This document shows positions 17,964 to 27,474 of a stretch of 64,000 nt of DNA, piece after piece. Each line of letters opens with the position of its first letter. Position 1 is the first letter of the stretch. Below the pieces are notes generated by a model. It was not told where the DNA came from, searched no databases, and was given only the letters and a program-made list of their open reading frames with translations. Origin of the DNA: Thiosocius sp963753845 (GTDB taxonomy: Bacteria > Pseudomonadota > Gammaproteobacteria > Chromatiales > Chromatiaceae); contig CAVWEI010000036.1 in assembly GCA_963753845.1 (NCBI GenBank), positions 186,001 through 250,000 of the forward strand, in the 5' to 3' direction. Made by a program: the position numbers and the translations under genes.

Positions 17964-18582
17964 CTGTCTGCCTCAGTTTGCCGGCCTCTACCTGGTAGCG
18001 GATGGACGCAACCCGCGCGCGTTGGCCCGGGTCGTGGCTGACCCACAAGACGCAGCCATCGGTGCGCCGGCGCCAGGCCTCGATCAGGCGTTCGACCCTT
18101 TCGGCATTGACGCCGTCCAGATTGGCGGTGGGCTCGTCGAGCAGCAGCGCTGAAGGGGAGTGGGAAATGGCTCGGACAAGCGCCAGCCGCTGGCGTTCAC
18201 CGCTGGATAGGCGCCGGACCTCCCAGTCCAGTACATCCGGCTCGAGACCCAGTGTCTGCAGATCGCCTGCCGGCCAATCCAGCGCGTGCTCGCGCACCAG
18301 GCTGGCCCACCAGTGGCTCTCCGAGGCCAGGTACATCACCCGCTGCCGCCACTGCGGACCACTCATGCTGCTGCGTGCGCGTTCGTCCAGCCAGACCTCG
18401 CCCTGGGCTTCGTCCAGATCCGCGATGGCGCGCAGCAACAGGGTCTTGCCGCTGCCCGAGGCGCCATGCACGGCCGCACAGATGCCGGCGTCGATAACCA
18501 GGTCGGAGACACTGACGCCAGGACGCGAAAGCCGCTCTACTCGCAGGCGGCTCACGGGCGGCGGGTGAAGATCAGGTCCCAT
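17953..18582 (-). CDS. fetA: ABC transporter ATP-binding protein, FetA-like
   Basis: ATPase partner of the FetB-like permease, 209 aa. Walker A is HGASGSGKTLLLRAI (about residues 39-53), the signature RLSSGERQRLALVRAI, Walker B SALLLDEPTANLDG and the switch histidine is in VLWVSHDPGQR. The N-terminus overlaps the trmB 3' end by about 30 bases, so an internal start is possible, but Walker A lies well inside either version. Substrate (iron) is inferred from the permease. Confidence 0.86.
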   Translation of the reverse strand: MGPDLHPPPVSRLRVERLSRPGVSVSDLVIDAGICAAVHGASGSGKTLLLRAIADLDEAQGEVWLDERARSSMSGPQWRQRVMYLASESHWWASLVREHALDWPAGDLQTLGLEPDVLDWEVRRLSSGERQRLALVRAISHSPSALLLDEPTANLDGVNAERVERLIEAWRRRTDGCVLWVSHDPGQRARVASIRYQVEAGKLRQTDAE

Positions 18583-19256
18583 ACGCCGTGCCCCAGGCGT
18601 TGGCCACGTCGTTCGAACTTGGTCAGAGGGCGCTCGTCCGGGCGCCCGGTGTATTTCCCCGGGCCGGCCCGGTTCTCGAAGCGCTGCCCGTCGGCACCGA
18701 GCACGTCCATCATGTGTTCGGCATAGTCCTGCCAGTCGGTCGCGGCGTGAAAAAAACCGCCAGGACGGATCACCCTCTCCAGCCTGTCCAGAAAGGCGGG
18801 CTGCAGGATGCGCCGCTTGTGATGGCGTCTCTTGTGCCAGGGGTCGGGGAAGAACAGGTAGACACCAGCCAGGCTGGCCGCAGGCAGCATGTGGTCGAGG
18901 ACCTCCACCGCATCGTGCCTGATCGCCCGCACATTGCTGCAGCCGTATTCCTGCAGCTTGAGCAGCAGATGCCCCACCCCGGGGCCATGGACCTCGACGC
19001 CGAGATAGTTGCGTTCGGGGTGGCGATGCGCCATCTCGGCCAGGCTTTCGCCATTGCCGAATCCGATCTCCAGAAATACCGGGTTTTCGTTACCGAAGAC
19101 CGAGCGCAGGTCGAGCGCCTGCGACTGATACTCCAGTCCCCAGTCTGGCCAGAGCGTATCGAAGGCACGTTGCTGGCCGGGCGTCAGGCGACCTTCACGC
19201 AGCACGAAGCTGCGTATCTTGCGGCGTGGTCGCTTGTCGGTTTCGATTAGCGGCAT
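18552..19256 (-). CDS. trmB: tRNA (guanine-N7-)-methyltransferase TrmB
   Basis: SAM-dependent enzyme that methylates G46 of tRNAs; about 234 aa from ATG 19256 (MPLIETDKRPRRKIRSFVLR). An in-frame ATG 45 bases upstream lies within the repeat at 19278-19376 and is not preferred. The SAM site is FLEIGFGNGESLAEMA, the catalytic region YLFFPDPWHKRRHHKRRILQ, and the C-terminus has ATDWQDYAEHM and LTKFERRGQRLGHGVWDL. It overlaps fetA at its 3' end. Confidence 0.94.
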   Translation of the reverse strand: MPLIETDKRPRRKIRSFVLREGRLTPGQQRAFDTLWPDWGLEYQSQALDLRSVFGNENPVFLEIGFGNGESLAEMAHRHPERNYLGVEVHGPGVGHLLLKLQEYGCSNVRAIRHDAVEVLDHMLPAASLAGVYLFFPDPWHKRRHHKRRILQPAFLDRLERVIRPGGFFHAATDWQDYAEHMMDVLGADGQRFENRAGPGKYTGRPDERPLTKFERRGQRLGHGVWDLIFTRRP

Positions 19257-19277
19257 CGAAAATCGGGCTCCATCATT

Positions 19278-19376
19278 AACCACGAAGGGCACAAAGGACA
19301 CGAAGACTAGTGGCAGCTAATGGCCCAGGGTGTGTAGCCGGGCCCACACTTTGTGTACTTCGTGTCCTTTGTGGTT
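19278..19376. repeat. CACGAAG-type inverted repeat between trmB and thiG
   Basis: The left arm at 19278-19305 reads AACCACGAAGGGCACAAAGG then ACACGAAG; the right arm at 19358-19376 reads CTTCGTGTCCTTTGTGGTT, its reverse complement with a seven-base interruption on the left. The arms flank about 50 bases that include GGGCCCACAC. This is the widespread ACCACGAAG/ACACGAAG intergenic repeat type. Confidence 0.75.
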
Positions 19377-19392
19377 GAGGATTTCCCGCGTT

Positions 19393-20187
<795 letters not shown>

Positions 20188-20250
20188 CGTGAATCAGGTA
20201 TCCGGATTAAGTGGTGAATTGACAGGGCACGGTGTTCGGTAGGGCAGACT

Positions 20251-20451
20251 TCAGCCTCCGCCGATCGCCTGCACGATCTCGACCCGGTCGTCGGTGTGCA
20301 GGGCATGCTCCGCGTGCTCGCTGCGCGGGATCAGCTCTTCGTTGACTTCGACAGCGAAGCGCTTGTTTTGCAGGTCGAGCGAGTCCAGCAGGGTGGCAAG
20401 GCTGGTGTCTTCCAGCATTTCATGCCGTTTGCCATTGAGCAGGATTTGCAT
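20251..20451 (-). CDS. thiS: Sulfur carrier protein ThiS
   Basis: Ubiquitin-like sulfur carrier of 66 aa with the beta-grasp opening MQILLNGKRHEMLEDTSLAT. It ends in IVQAIGGG; the terminal diglycine is adenylated and thiocarboxylated so that ThiG can use its sulfur. It is paired with thiG, in the usual order. Confidence 0.93.
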   Translation of the reverse strand: MQILLNGKRHEMLEDTSLATLLDSLDLQNKRFAVEVNEELIPRSEHAEHALHTDDRVEIVQAIGGG

Positions 20452-20571
20452 GGCAACATCTTACCAAATGTATGAAACTGAAAACGATATTACACCAAAG
20501 TGAGTTTATCGCTTGAGCCACATTGATCGTTGCGCCGGCCCGCAGGCCAGGCAAGCTTCGGGGGAGTGCCG

Positions 20572-22404
20572 GTGGGGGATTTTAACGAAAACCTGATTTC
20601 ACCCGACGAGGCCCGCACCTTAGACGGACTTTTCGCCTGTCGCGTCAGGCGGAGCCCGGATCGCACCGCGTACCGCTATTTCGACCAGGCCAGCAAGTCC
20701 TGGCTGAGTTACACCTGGTCAGAGATGGCCGCCGAGGTGGCACGCTGGCAGTCGGCGATGCGCAGCGAGGGTGCGCCGCGTGGCGGCCGGGTGGCGATAC
20801 AGCTTCGCAACTGCCCCGAGTGGGTGATGTTCGATCAGGCGGCGCTGAGCCTCGGGCTGGTGACCGTACCCATCTACACCGACGATCGCCCCGACAATAT
20901 CGCGTACATCCTCAAAGAGGCGGATATCAACATCCTGCTGGTCCAGGATGCGGGGCGTTGGCGCAGGCTGGCCGAGGTGGTGGGGGATGACGGCCCGCTC
21001 AAGCGGGTGCTGCTGCTGGACGACAGCGATGCCGCGCGGCGCCTGGCGGAAGAAGACAGCCGGGTGCGGATCATCGGGGACTGGTTGCCCGCGAGTGGTG
21101 CCAAGCTGGTGCGGCGTGAAAATGGAGACGGCAAACTGCTCGCCTCCATCGTTTATACGTCCGGCACCACCGGCAGGCCGAAGGGGGTGATGCTCAGCCA
21201 CCACAATATGCTGTCCGTGGCGCACGGTGGCCTCACCCTGCTCGATTGTTACCAGGAGGACGTGTTCCTTTCCTTTCTTCCTCTGTCACACACCCTGGAA
21301 CGTACCGCCGGTTATTATCTGTGCATCATGACCGGATCGAGCGTCGCCTATGCGCGTTCCGTCGCCCAACTGGGCGAGGACCTGGTCACCATCAGGCCCA
21401 CGGTCCTGGTCGCCGTCCCGCGTATCTTCGAGCGTGTTTACACGCGTATTTCCGATCAGGCGACAAAAAAGGGCCGGCTTGCCAGAAGGCTGCTCGACCT
21501 GACCGTCGCCATAGGCTGGAAACGCTTCCTGCACCGGCAGGGGCGTGGTGCCTGGCCTCTGGGCAGCCTCCTATGGCCAGTGCTCGATCGCCTGGTGGCG
21601 AGCAAGGTCGTATCCAGGCTGGGCGGCAATGTACGCATCGCCATCAGCGGTGGCGCGGCGCTCAACGAGGAGATCGCGAAGGTATTCATCGGCCTGGGTG
21701 TGACCATCGTGCAGGGCTACGGCCTGACCGAGACCGCGCCCGTCGTCAGCGCCAATCCTGTCGCAAACAATATCCCCGCCAGCGTCGGCATCCCGATCCG
21801 CGGTGTCAAGGTAAGGATCGGCGAAAACGACGAGTTGCTGGTCAAGGGCCCCGGCGTGATGCTCGGATACTGGAACAATCATGCCGCAACAGCCCAGGTC
21901 ATCGACCAAGACGGCTGGCTGCACACGGGCGACCAGGCGCGTATAGACGACACCGGACATATCTATATCACGGGGCGTATCAAAGACATCCTGATCCTGT
22001 CCAATGGCGAGAAGATCCCCCCCGGCGATATGGAGTCGGCGCTGATCCTGGATCCCCTGTTCGAGCAGGTGATGGTGGTGGGGGAGGGACGACCTTACCT
22101 CACCGCGCTGCTGGTGCTGGAAAAGGGGCACTGGGCGGATTTCGCCGAGGAGCTGGGTGTGGACCCGCTCGCCCGCGCCAGCCTGCACGAGAACAGGGTG
22201 CTGCAGGCCGTGGGCCGGCGGGTGAAGGCGGCGCTCAAGGATTTTCCCGGTTATGCCAAGATCCGCCGGGTGCATCTTTCGCTCGAGCCCTGGAGCGTGG
22301 AGGATGGGCTGATCACCCCGACGTTGAAGGTGAAACGCACAAAGGTGCTTGGGCATTTCGCCGGGGAGGTGGATGCGATGTACCGGGGTGGACCAGCCGA
22401 TTAG
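20572..22404 (+). CDS. Long-chain acyl-CoA synthetase (AMP-forming)
   Basis: ANL-superfamily adenylating enzyme, about 610 aa, related to FadD15/FAA1-type long-chain fatty acid-CoA ligases. The AMP motif is IVYTSGTTGRPKGVMLSHHN, followed by FLPLSHTLERTAGYY, the A5 motif GYGLTETAPVVSANP, A8 DGWLHTGDQARID and a GRIKDILILSNGEKIPPGD region. I choose GTG 20572, preceded by GGGGAG, over an in-frame ATG at 20530 without a ribosome site. The stop codon lies in a repeat. Substrate chain length is inferred from family resemblance only. Confidence 0.87.
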   Translation: MGDFNENLISPDEARTLDGLFACRVRRSPDRTAYRYFDQASKSWLSYTWSEMAAEVARWQSAMRSEGAPRGGRVAIQLRNCPEWVMFDQAALSLGLVTVPIYTDDRPDNIAYILKEADINILLVQDAGRWRRLAEVVGDDGPLKRVLLLDDSDAARRLAEEDSRVRIIGDWLPASGAKLVRRENGDGKLLASIVYTSGTTGRPKGVMLSHHNMLSVAHGGLTLLDCYQEDVFLSFLPLSHTLERTAGYYLCIMTGSSVAYARSVAQLGEDLVTIRPTVLVAVPRIFERVYTRISDQATKKGRLARRLLDLTVAIGWKRFLHRQGRGAWPLGSLLWPVLDRLVASKVVSRLGGNVRIAISGGAALNEEIAKVFIGLGVTIVQGYGLTETAPVVSANPVANNIPASVGIPIRGVKVRIGENDELLVKGPGVMLGYWNNHAATAQVIDQDGWLHTGDQARIDDTGHIYITGRIKDILILSNGEKIPPGDMESALILDPLFEQVMVVGEGRPYLTALLVLEKGHWADFAEELGVDPLARASLHENRVLQAVGRRVKAALKDFPGYAKIRRVHLSLEPWSVEDGLITPTLKVKRTKVLGHFAGEVDAMYRGGPAD

Positions 22405-22457
22405 CCCGCATCCGTTACCGGCATCCCGGATGCTGGCTGGTGACGGATGCGGGCTAG
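22402..22457. repeat. REP-like palindrome, compact copy
   Basis: The arms TAGCCCGCATCCGTTACC (22402-22419) and GGTGACGGATGCGGGCTA (22439-22456) surround a core with its own GCATCCCGGATGC palindrome. It begins inside the stop codon of the acyl-CoA synthetase gene. The arms match those at 14623-14884 apart from one base. Confidence 0.8.
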
Positions 22458-22668
22458 CTGTCTTGCGTCGCTGTCCGGCGCGGTGAATTCGATCCGCGGT
22501 CACTGACCTGAACAGGAGGCTTGGCAACACGGCCCTTGTGCCCGCATCAGTGCCTTCAATAGAATCCTGCCCCGAGGCTCCGCCGTTGCAGGCCACTCAG
22601 AGTATCGGACCTCCGGGAGTCGCGTTACCCGGAGTTCTCCGGTACGCTTCTCGCGGCGGAACCCGTAT

Positions 22669-22742
22669 GCGGGTGTAGTTCAATGGTAGAACGGGAGCTT
22701 CCCAAGCTCTTAGTGAGGGTTCGATTCCCTTCACCCGCTCCA
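22669..22742 (+). tRNA. tRNA-Gly (CCC)
   Basis: Full cloverleaf. The acceptor arm GCGGGTG pairs with CACCCGC, the D arm is GTTC-AATGGTA-GAAC, the anticodon stem-loop is GGAGC-TTCCCAA-GCTCT giving anticodon CCC, and the T arm is GAGGG-TTCGATT-CCCTT. The CCA end is encoded (22740-22742). Confidence 0.96.
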
Positions 22743-22801
22743 TATCCTTTCTCGATTTACCGGCCCCCGCGGTCGTCCAGCTGCCGTTCGAGGCTATCGG
22801 C

Positions 22802-23401
22802 TCAGCCGGCCAGCGCCTCGCGCAGGACCTTCGCTATCTCTTCGGGTTTTTCCCCGTGGTGGATCAACGACCGGATAACGCCGTCCCTGCCGACGACGTA
22901 GAAGATCGACGAATGGTCCATGGTGTAACCCATATCGGAGCCTTCCATCGGCACCTTCTCGAAGATCACGAAGTGGCTTTTCGCGACCTTCGTGACCTCT
23001 TCCAGTGATCCACTCAGGCCGATCATGTCGGGGTAGAAATAGCGCGCGTACTCGCCTACCCGGGCGGGGTCGTCACGCTCGGGATCGATGCTGATGAACA
23101 TCGGCTGGATCTGGCTTCGCTCCTCCTCGGTCAGCAATGCCAGGCCGGCCGCGATGCTGCTCAACGAGGTGATGCAAACGTCCGGGCAATGGGTAAAGCC
23201 GAAATAGATGGGCACGACCTTGCCGCGGAAATCCTCCAGGCTGACCGGCCCCTTGTCGGACATCAGGGTGAAGTCGCCGCCGAGGTCCGGGTAACCCTGG
23301 GCCTGCTGTTTCGACTGGCCCTGCATGCCGGCCCAGAGGCCGATACCGATGCTGACGGCTGCTAGGATGCCCAGGACCAGGATCTGTTTCATATTTTTCA
23401 T
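22802..23401 (-). CDS. SCO1/SenC/PrrC family copper chaperone-like protein
   Basis: Membrane-anchored thioredoxin-fold protein of 199 aa. One N-terminal membrane segment is followed by the copper/redox motif HCPDVCITSLSS and the distal ligand histidine in TMDHSSIFYVVG. Conserved GKVVPIYFGFTHCPDVC and FISIDPERDDP are typical of Sco proteins, which help assemble the CuA centre of cytochrome c oxidase or act as thiol reductants. An internal ATG lies three codons downstream. It stands alone next to the tRNA-Gly gene. Confidence 0.92.
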   Translation of the reverse strand: MKNMKQILVLGILAAVSIGIGLWAGMQGQSKQQAQGYPDLGGDFTLMSDKGPVSLEDFRGKVVPIYFGFTHCPDVCITSLSSIAAGLALLTEEERSQIQPMFISIDPERDDPARVGEYARYFYPDMIGLSGSLEEVTKVAKSHFVIFEKVPMEGSDMGYTMDHSSIFYVVGRDGVIRSLIHHGEKPEEIAKVLREALAG

Positions 23402-23491
23402 AACGCGATGCTGCCTTGTTCAACTCGGGGCTATGCCCGACCGCTGCGATCGCGCATGATTGTCGCCAAGTCGAAGTGTGTCAAATCGTCA

Positions 23492-23806
23492 ATGCTCAAA
23501 TTTTACGAAGCGCGTGACAGCCTGGAAGCGCGCCAGCTTATCGATGCCCTCGCGGCCCATCGGGTCGAGGCCACGGTGCTGGGCGAATATCTCAGCGGCG
23601 CGGCCGGGGAACTCTCGGCGCTCAGCTTTCCATGGGTCTGGCTGATCAACAACGCGGACCTCCCGGTCGCGCAGTCGGTGCTGGACGGTTTCCTTGCAAG
23701 CCGCGGCAGCCTCCCCACGAAGGGTCCCTGGGTCTGTCCCAGTTGCGAGGCACAGGTCGATGCCGGCTTCGATATATGCTGGCAGTGCGGCGCTGCGCGC
23801 AAGTGA
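23492..23806 (+). CDS. DUF2007 and zinc-ribbon protein
   Basis: A 104-aa protein. The N-terminal DUF2007 (signal-transducing-like) domain starts MLKFYEARDSLEARQLIDAL, and a C-terminal zinc ribbon has WVCPSCEAQVDAGFDICWQC. The ATG at 23492 is preferred over one 84 bases upstream because homologues start at this motif. Its stop overlaps the mutY start by four bases, so the two are translationally coupled. Function is unknown. Confidence 0.85.
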   Translation: MLKFYEARDSLEARQLIDALAAHRVEATVLGEYLSGAAGELSALSFPWVWLINNADLPVAQSVLDGFLASRGSLPTKGPWVCPSCEAQVDAGFDICWQCGAARK

Positions 23807-24849
23807 GTGCAAACTTTTCAGGCCGGCTCCTGGCGTGGTTCGATCGGCACGGTCGCAAGCGGCTGCCATGGCAGCGCGACGTCTCGTCCTACCGTGTGTG
23901 GGTTTCCGAGATCATGCTGCAGCAGACCCAGGTTGCGACCGTGATCCCGTACTACGAGCGCTTCATGGCGCGTTTCCCGAGTGTCGAAGACCTGGCTGGC
24001 GCGCCGCTGGACGAGGTACTGCACCACTGGTCGGGGCTTGGCTACTACGCGCGGGCGCGCAACCTGCACCGCGCCGCGCAGCAGGTCTGCAAAGGGCTTG
24101 GCGGTGAATTCCCGGATGAACTGGACGGCATGCAACGGCTGCCGGGTATAGGTCGCTCGACCGCCGCGGCCATCCTGTCCCTGGCCGGCGGGCAGCGCCA
24201 GACCATCCTCGACGGCAACGTGAAGCGCGTCCTGGCCAGGTATCACGCCGAGCCCGGGTGGCCGGGGCACACGGCGGTATCAAAACGTCTGTGGGAACTG
24301 GCCGAGTCGTTGACGCCGGCGCGGCGCGTGGCCGAGTACAACCAGGCAATGATGGACCTGGGTGCGACCCTTTGCACGCGCAGCAATCCCGATTGCGGCA
24401 AATGTCCACTCGCGGCCGACTGTGCGGCCCACCGGCAGGACAGGGTATCGGAATACCCCGGCAGGAAGGCCAGGAAGACCCTTCCGCAGCGTGCGGTGCG
24501 CATGCTGCTCGTGCGTGACCCCTCCGGCGCCATTCTGCTGGAGCGGCGTCCACCGGCAGGTATCTGGGGCGGTCTGTGGTGCCTGCCCGAGCTTGCCATC
24601 GAGGCGGACCCACTGGACTGGTGTACCGACAGCCTGCAGCAGGCCGCGGCGCTGGGACGCGTGTTGCCGGCGCGTCGCCATACGTTCAGTCACTTTCATC
24701 TGGATATCGAGCCGGTCGAAATCCTGCTGAATCAACCGGGTTGCCGCGTGCTGGAGGGTGATCGGCAGCTTTGGTATAACCCACGGCAACCTGAAACCGT
24801 CGGTCTGGCGGCTCCCGTCGCGCGTCTGCTCGATGAGATTGCAGACTGA
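23803..24849 (+). CDS. mutY: A/G-specific adenine glycosylase MutY
   Basis: DNA repair enzyme that removes adenine mispaired with 8-oxoguanine; 348 aa from GTG 23803. The helix-hairpin-helix is LPGIGRSTAAAILSLAGGQR, the 4Fe-4S ligands are in CTRSNPDCGKCPLAADC, and the catalytic glutamate lies in WVSEIMLQQTQVATVIPYY. The C-terminal NUDIX-like domain starts about residue 225 (RAVRMLLVRDPSGAILLERR). yggX follows by 20 bases, a common gene pair. Confidence 0.95.
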   Translation: MSANFSGRLLAWFDRHGRKRLPWQRDVSSYRVWVSEIMLQQTQVATVIPYYERFMARFPSVEDLAGAPLDEVLHHWSGLGYYARARNLHRAAQQVCKGLGGEFPDELDGMQRLPGIGRSTAAAILSLAGGQRQTILDGNVKRVLARYHAEPGWPGHTAVSKRLWELAESLTPARRVAEYNQAMMDLGATLCTRSNPDCGKCPLAADCAAHRQDRVSEYPGRKARKTLPQRAVRMLLVRDPSGAILLERRPPAGIWGGLWCLPELAIEADPLDWCTDSLQQAAALGRVLPARRHTFSHFHLDIEPVEILLNQPGCRVLEGDRQLWYNPRQPETVGLAAPVARLLDEIAD

Positions 24850-24869
24850 AACGAGCTGCGGAGAAAGAA

Positions 24870-25136
24870 ATGGGCGAAATGGTGAATTGCGTGCGTCTCA
24901 AGCGTGAGGCGGAAGGGCTCGACCGGCAGCCTTACCCCGGCGAGTTGGGCAAGCGCGTGTTCGAAAACGTATCGAAAGAGGGCTGGCAGCAGTGGCTGAA
25001 GCATCAGACCATGTTGCTGAACGAGTATCGGCTCAGCCCGATCGACCCCAAGTCGCGCGTCTTCCTCGAGGAACAGATGGAAAAGTTCTTCTTCGGCGAG
25101 GGCGCCGAGCTGCCGCCGGATTTCAATCCAAAATAA
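24870..25136 (+). CDS. yggX: Fe(2+)-trafficking protein YggX
   Basis: Small protein of 88 aa linked in enterobacteria to protection of Fe-S clusters from oxidative damage. The sequence starts MGEMVNCVRLKREAEGLDRQ with the single conserved cysteine, then PYPGELGKRVFENVSKEGW. It is co-directional with mutY, itself a 4Fe-4S enzyme. Confidence 0.95.
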   Translation: MGEMVNCVRLKREAEGLDRQPYPGELGKRVFENVSKEGWQQWLKHQTMLLNEYRLSPIDPKSRVFLEEQMEKFFFGEGAELPPDFNPK

Positions 25137-25224
25137 GCGCGGTCAGGCTGCAGAGAACTTGACTCGCCCGACCTTGCTCGCTTTAATACCGCCTCTTTCG
25201 CGCCGCCCCGGCGTGTCTGATTAA

Positions 25225-25300
<76 letters not shown>

Positions 25301-25385
25301 ATCAATTCAAAGACAAAAGCGGTTTCTGCTTTTTAGTCCCTGTGTCACGCGGTACATTTTCGGTACACCTGTACCGGAAGTGGCC

Positions 25386-26429
25386 GTGGCGACCATCACC
25401 AAAACACCCTCGAACACCTGGAAGGCCGTCATCCGCAAACGCGGCTGGCCGGTAACCATCAAGACCTTTCGCACCAAGCGCGATGCCGCAGATTGGGCGC
25501 GCAGCACCGAGGATGAGATGGTGCGTGGCGTGTACATCAACCGCGCCGGTGCCGAGAGGCTGTTGTTCGACAAGGCGCTGGATCGTTACCTGGCCGAGGT
25601 GTCCGCCAGCAAGCGCCCGAGCACCGCCTACGGGGAGAGCCGCAAGGCCAAGGCGCTGAAAAAGAAGTTCGACGCTTACAGCCTGGCCGCGATCACGCCG
25701 GACCTGGTCGCCGAATACCGCGACGAGCGGCTGGCCGCCGGCAAGTCCGCCGACACCGTCCGCCTCGAGCTCGCCCTGCTGTCGCACCTGTTCACCATCG
25801 CGATCAAGGAATGGCGCCTTGGGCTGATCTACAACCCCGTTTCCAACATCCGCAAACCGGCACCGGGCAAGGGCCGCGATCGCCGCTTGGGCGCTGACGA
25901 GGAGAAGATCCTTCTCAGGGCCTGCGATCGCCACTCGAACCCGATGCTCGGCTGGATCGTGCGTATCGCGCTCTACACCGGCATGCGTGCCGGCGAGATC
26001 AAGGGTCTGACCCGCCGACAGGTGAATCTGGACAACCGCACCGTCCACCTGACTGAGACCAAGAACGGCTCGTCCCGCACCGTACCGCTGACCCGTGATG
26101 CCGTGGCGGTTCTGCGCCTCGCGCTCAACAATCCGGTGCGCCCTATCGACACCGACCTGATCTTCTTCGGCGAACCCGGCCGTGACAAGGTACGCCGGCC
26201 GTACGAATTCCGCCCGGCCTGGCACCGCATGCTGAAACAGGCCGGCATCAAGGGTCTGCGCTTTCATGACCTGCGCCACGAGGCGGTCTCGCGCCTGGTC
26301 GAGGCCGGTCTCGGCGACCAGGAGGTCGCCACGATCTCCGGCCACAAGTCGATGCAGATGCTGCGCCGCTATACCCACCTGCGTGCCGAGGACCTGGTGC
26401 GCCGGCTCGATCAGCTGGGTCTGCGTTAG
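25386..26429 (+). CDS. Tyrosine site-specific integrase of the island
   Basis: Tyrosine recombinase of about 347 aa. The catalytic residues are R in ALYTGMRAGEIKGL, the H-x-x-R box in RFHDLRHEAVSRLVE, the second H in SGHKSMQMLRRY and the nucleophile Y in MLRRYTHLRAED. An N-terminal arm-binding domain starts VATITKTPSNTWKAVIRKRG. I choose GTG 25386, with GGAAG at 25376-25380 upstream; GTG 25380 is an alternative. CGGTACA words at about 25354 and 25362, followed by a CCTGTACCGG, look like arm-type integrase sites. Confidence 0.93.
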   Translation: MATITKTPSNTWKAVIRKRGWPVTIKTFRTKRDAADWARSTEDEMVRGVYINRAGAERLLFDKALDRYLAEVSASKRPSTAYGESRKAKALKKKFDAYSLAAITPDLVAEYRDERLAAGKSADTVRLELALLSHLFTIAIKEWRLGLIYNPVSNIRKPAPGKGRDRRLGADEEKILLRACDRHSNPMLGWIVRIALYTGMRAGEIKGLTRRQVNLDNRTVHLTETKNGSSRTVPLTRDAVAVLRLALNNPVRPIDTDLIFFGEPGRDKVRRPYEFRPAWHRMLKQAGIKGLRFHDLRHEAVSRLVEAGLGDQEVATISGHKSMQMLRRYTHLRAEDLVRRLDQLGLR

Positions 26430-26508
26430 ATTCGACCCGGCCAGATAAACCCCGCGCGAACTTGATCGGGTTATCCATCGCCACCCAAGGCGCCTGTAGG
26501 TTCTCCTA

Positions 26509-26528
26509 TGTCTCACTATGATGAGACA
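26509..26528. promoter_or_regulatory. Palindromic operator-like site before the HTH gene
   Basis: TGTCTCACTATGATGAGACA: seven-base arms TGTCTCA and TGAGACA around six bases, 15 bases before the ATG at 26543 and directly before AAGGAGAGACC, the ribosome site. It is placed to let a repressor block the HTH and replication-like genes. Confidence 0.5.
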
Positions 26529-26542
26529 GACAAGGAGAGACC

Positions 26543-26794
26543 ATGCAGGGCACGACTATCCCCACGCAGAATGACCTCGCGGATCGGCTCACCGAGCGCT
26601 TCGGTCTGCTGCTGACCCAGGCCCAGCTCGCCGAACTGCTCGGTCGCAGCACGGGCGGCCTGCGTTACAGCCTGTGTGCACCGAGCGATGCACGCACGCG
26701 GGCGCTCAAGGCCTGCGGCCGCCGGATCGGCCGGCGCGTCTATTACCCCGCCGTCGAGGTCGCCCGCATCATCAGCGGCGTGGACGACGCGTGA
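26543..26794 (+). CDS. Small helix-turn-helix-like protein of the island
   Basis: An 83-aa protein with a strong AAGGAG ribosome site. The central part, FGLLLTQAQLAELLGRSTGG, resembles a helix-turn-helix, and the C-terminal part, GRRIGRRVYYPAVEVARIIS, resembles excisionase/AlpA-like DNA-binding proteins of integrative elements. It may be a recombination directionality factor or repressor. Its stop overlaps the GTG start of the next gene by four bases. Confidence 0.7.
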   Translation: MQGTTIPTQNDLADRLTERFGLLLTQAQLAELLGRSTGGLRYSLCAPSDARTRALKACGRRIGRRVYYPAVEVARIISGVDDA

Positions 26795-27474
26795 CCCAGA
26801 CGATCCGCCGCGCGGCACGCCGGCATCGCTTCGTCATCGTCGACCAGGCGGCGGTGGAGGACACGCGCCTGTCCTGGGCGGCGCGCGGGCTGCTCGCGTA
26901 CCTGCTGTCGCGACCCGACGACTGGAAGGTGCTGGTGAACGACCTGAAGAAGCGCGGCAACCTGGGCCGGGATGGCATCTATGCGTTGCTGCGCGAGCTG
27001 CGCAGTGCCGGCTATGTGCGCTTCGAACGCCACCGCGATGCCCAGGGGCGGATGCGCGGCGGCACCTACATCGTCTCCGAGGTGCCGGCACCATGTCCGG
27101 ATGCGCCGGATGAGGTCGAACCTGATAGGGCAGCGCCGCGTCCGGTGCGACCGGGCGCATTACCCAATACCGATGGCGACCAAAGAACCACTACTACCAA
27201 CAGACCGACAGACACCGACTGCGGCGCGAGAGCTGATCGGCGCGCGCAGCCACTGCGCTTTCCCGAATGGGCGCCACAGGAGATGCACGCATCTGCACAG
27301 CGCCTCGTTGCCGGATTGGATCGCGCCGCCGCCCAACTCGTCATCGACGAGTGGGCGGGCGCGCTGGCCGCAGGCGCGATCCAGCGATCGCCACTGGGCT
27401 ACCTGAAGACGCTGGCGACGCGATACCGGGCCGGTGACATGAGCGTGCGGTACGCGATCGAACCGTCGTCGTAG
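26791..27474 (+). CDS. Replication-like winged-helix protein of the island
   Basis: A 227-aa protein starting at GTG 26791, coupled to the upstream gene. The N-terminal half (RLSWAARGLLAYLLSRPDDW, then VNDLKKRGNLGRDGIYALLR and ELRSAGYVRFERHRD) is a winged helix as in phage and plasmid replication-initiation or helix-turn-helix domain proteins. A Thr/Arg/Pro-rich linker is followed by a C-terminal segment containing IQRSPLGYLKTLATRYRAGD, seen in replication proteins of small integrated elements. Exact role is inferred. Confidence 0.7.
   Translation: MTQTIRRAARRHRFVIVDQAAVEDTRLSWAARGLLAYLLSRPDDWKVLVNDLKKRGNLGRDGIYALLRELRSAGYVRFERHRDAQGRMRGGTYIVSEVPAPCPDAPDEVEPDRAAPRPVRPGALPNTDGDQRTTTTNRPTDTDCGARADRRAQPLRFPEWAPQEMHASAQRLVAGLDRAAAQLVIDEWAGALAAGAIQRSPLGYLKTLATRYRAGDMSVRYAIEPSS

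Noticed and set aside
25302..26516. Long minus-strand frame over the integrase
   Set aside because: Opposite an integrase with all catalytic residues; no support for a second gene.
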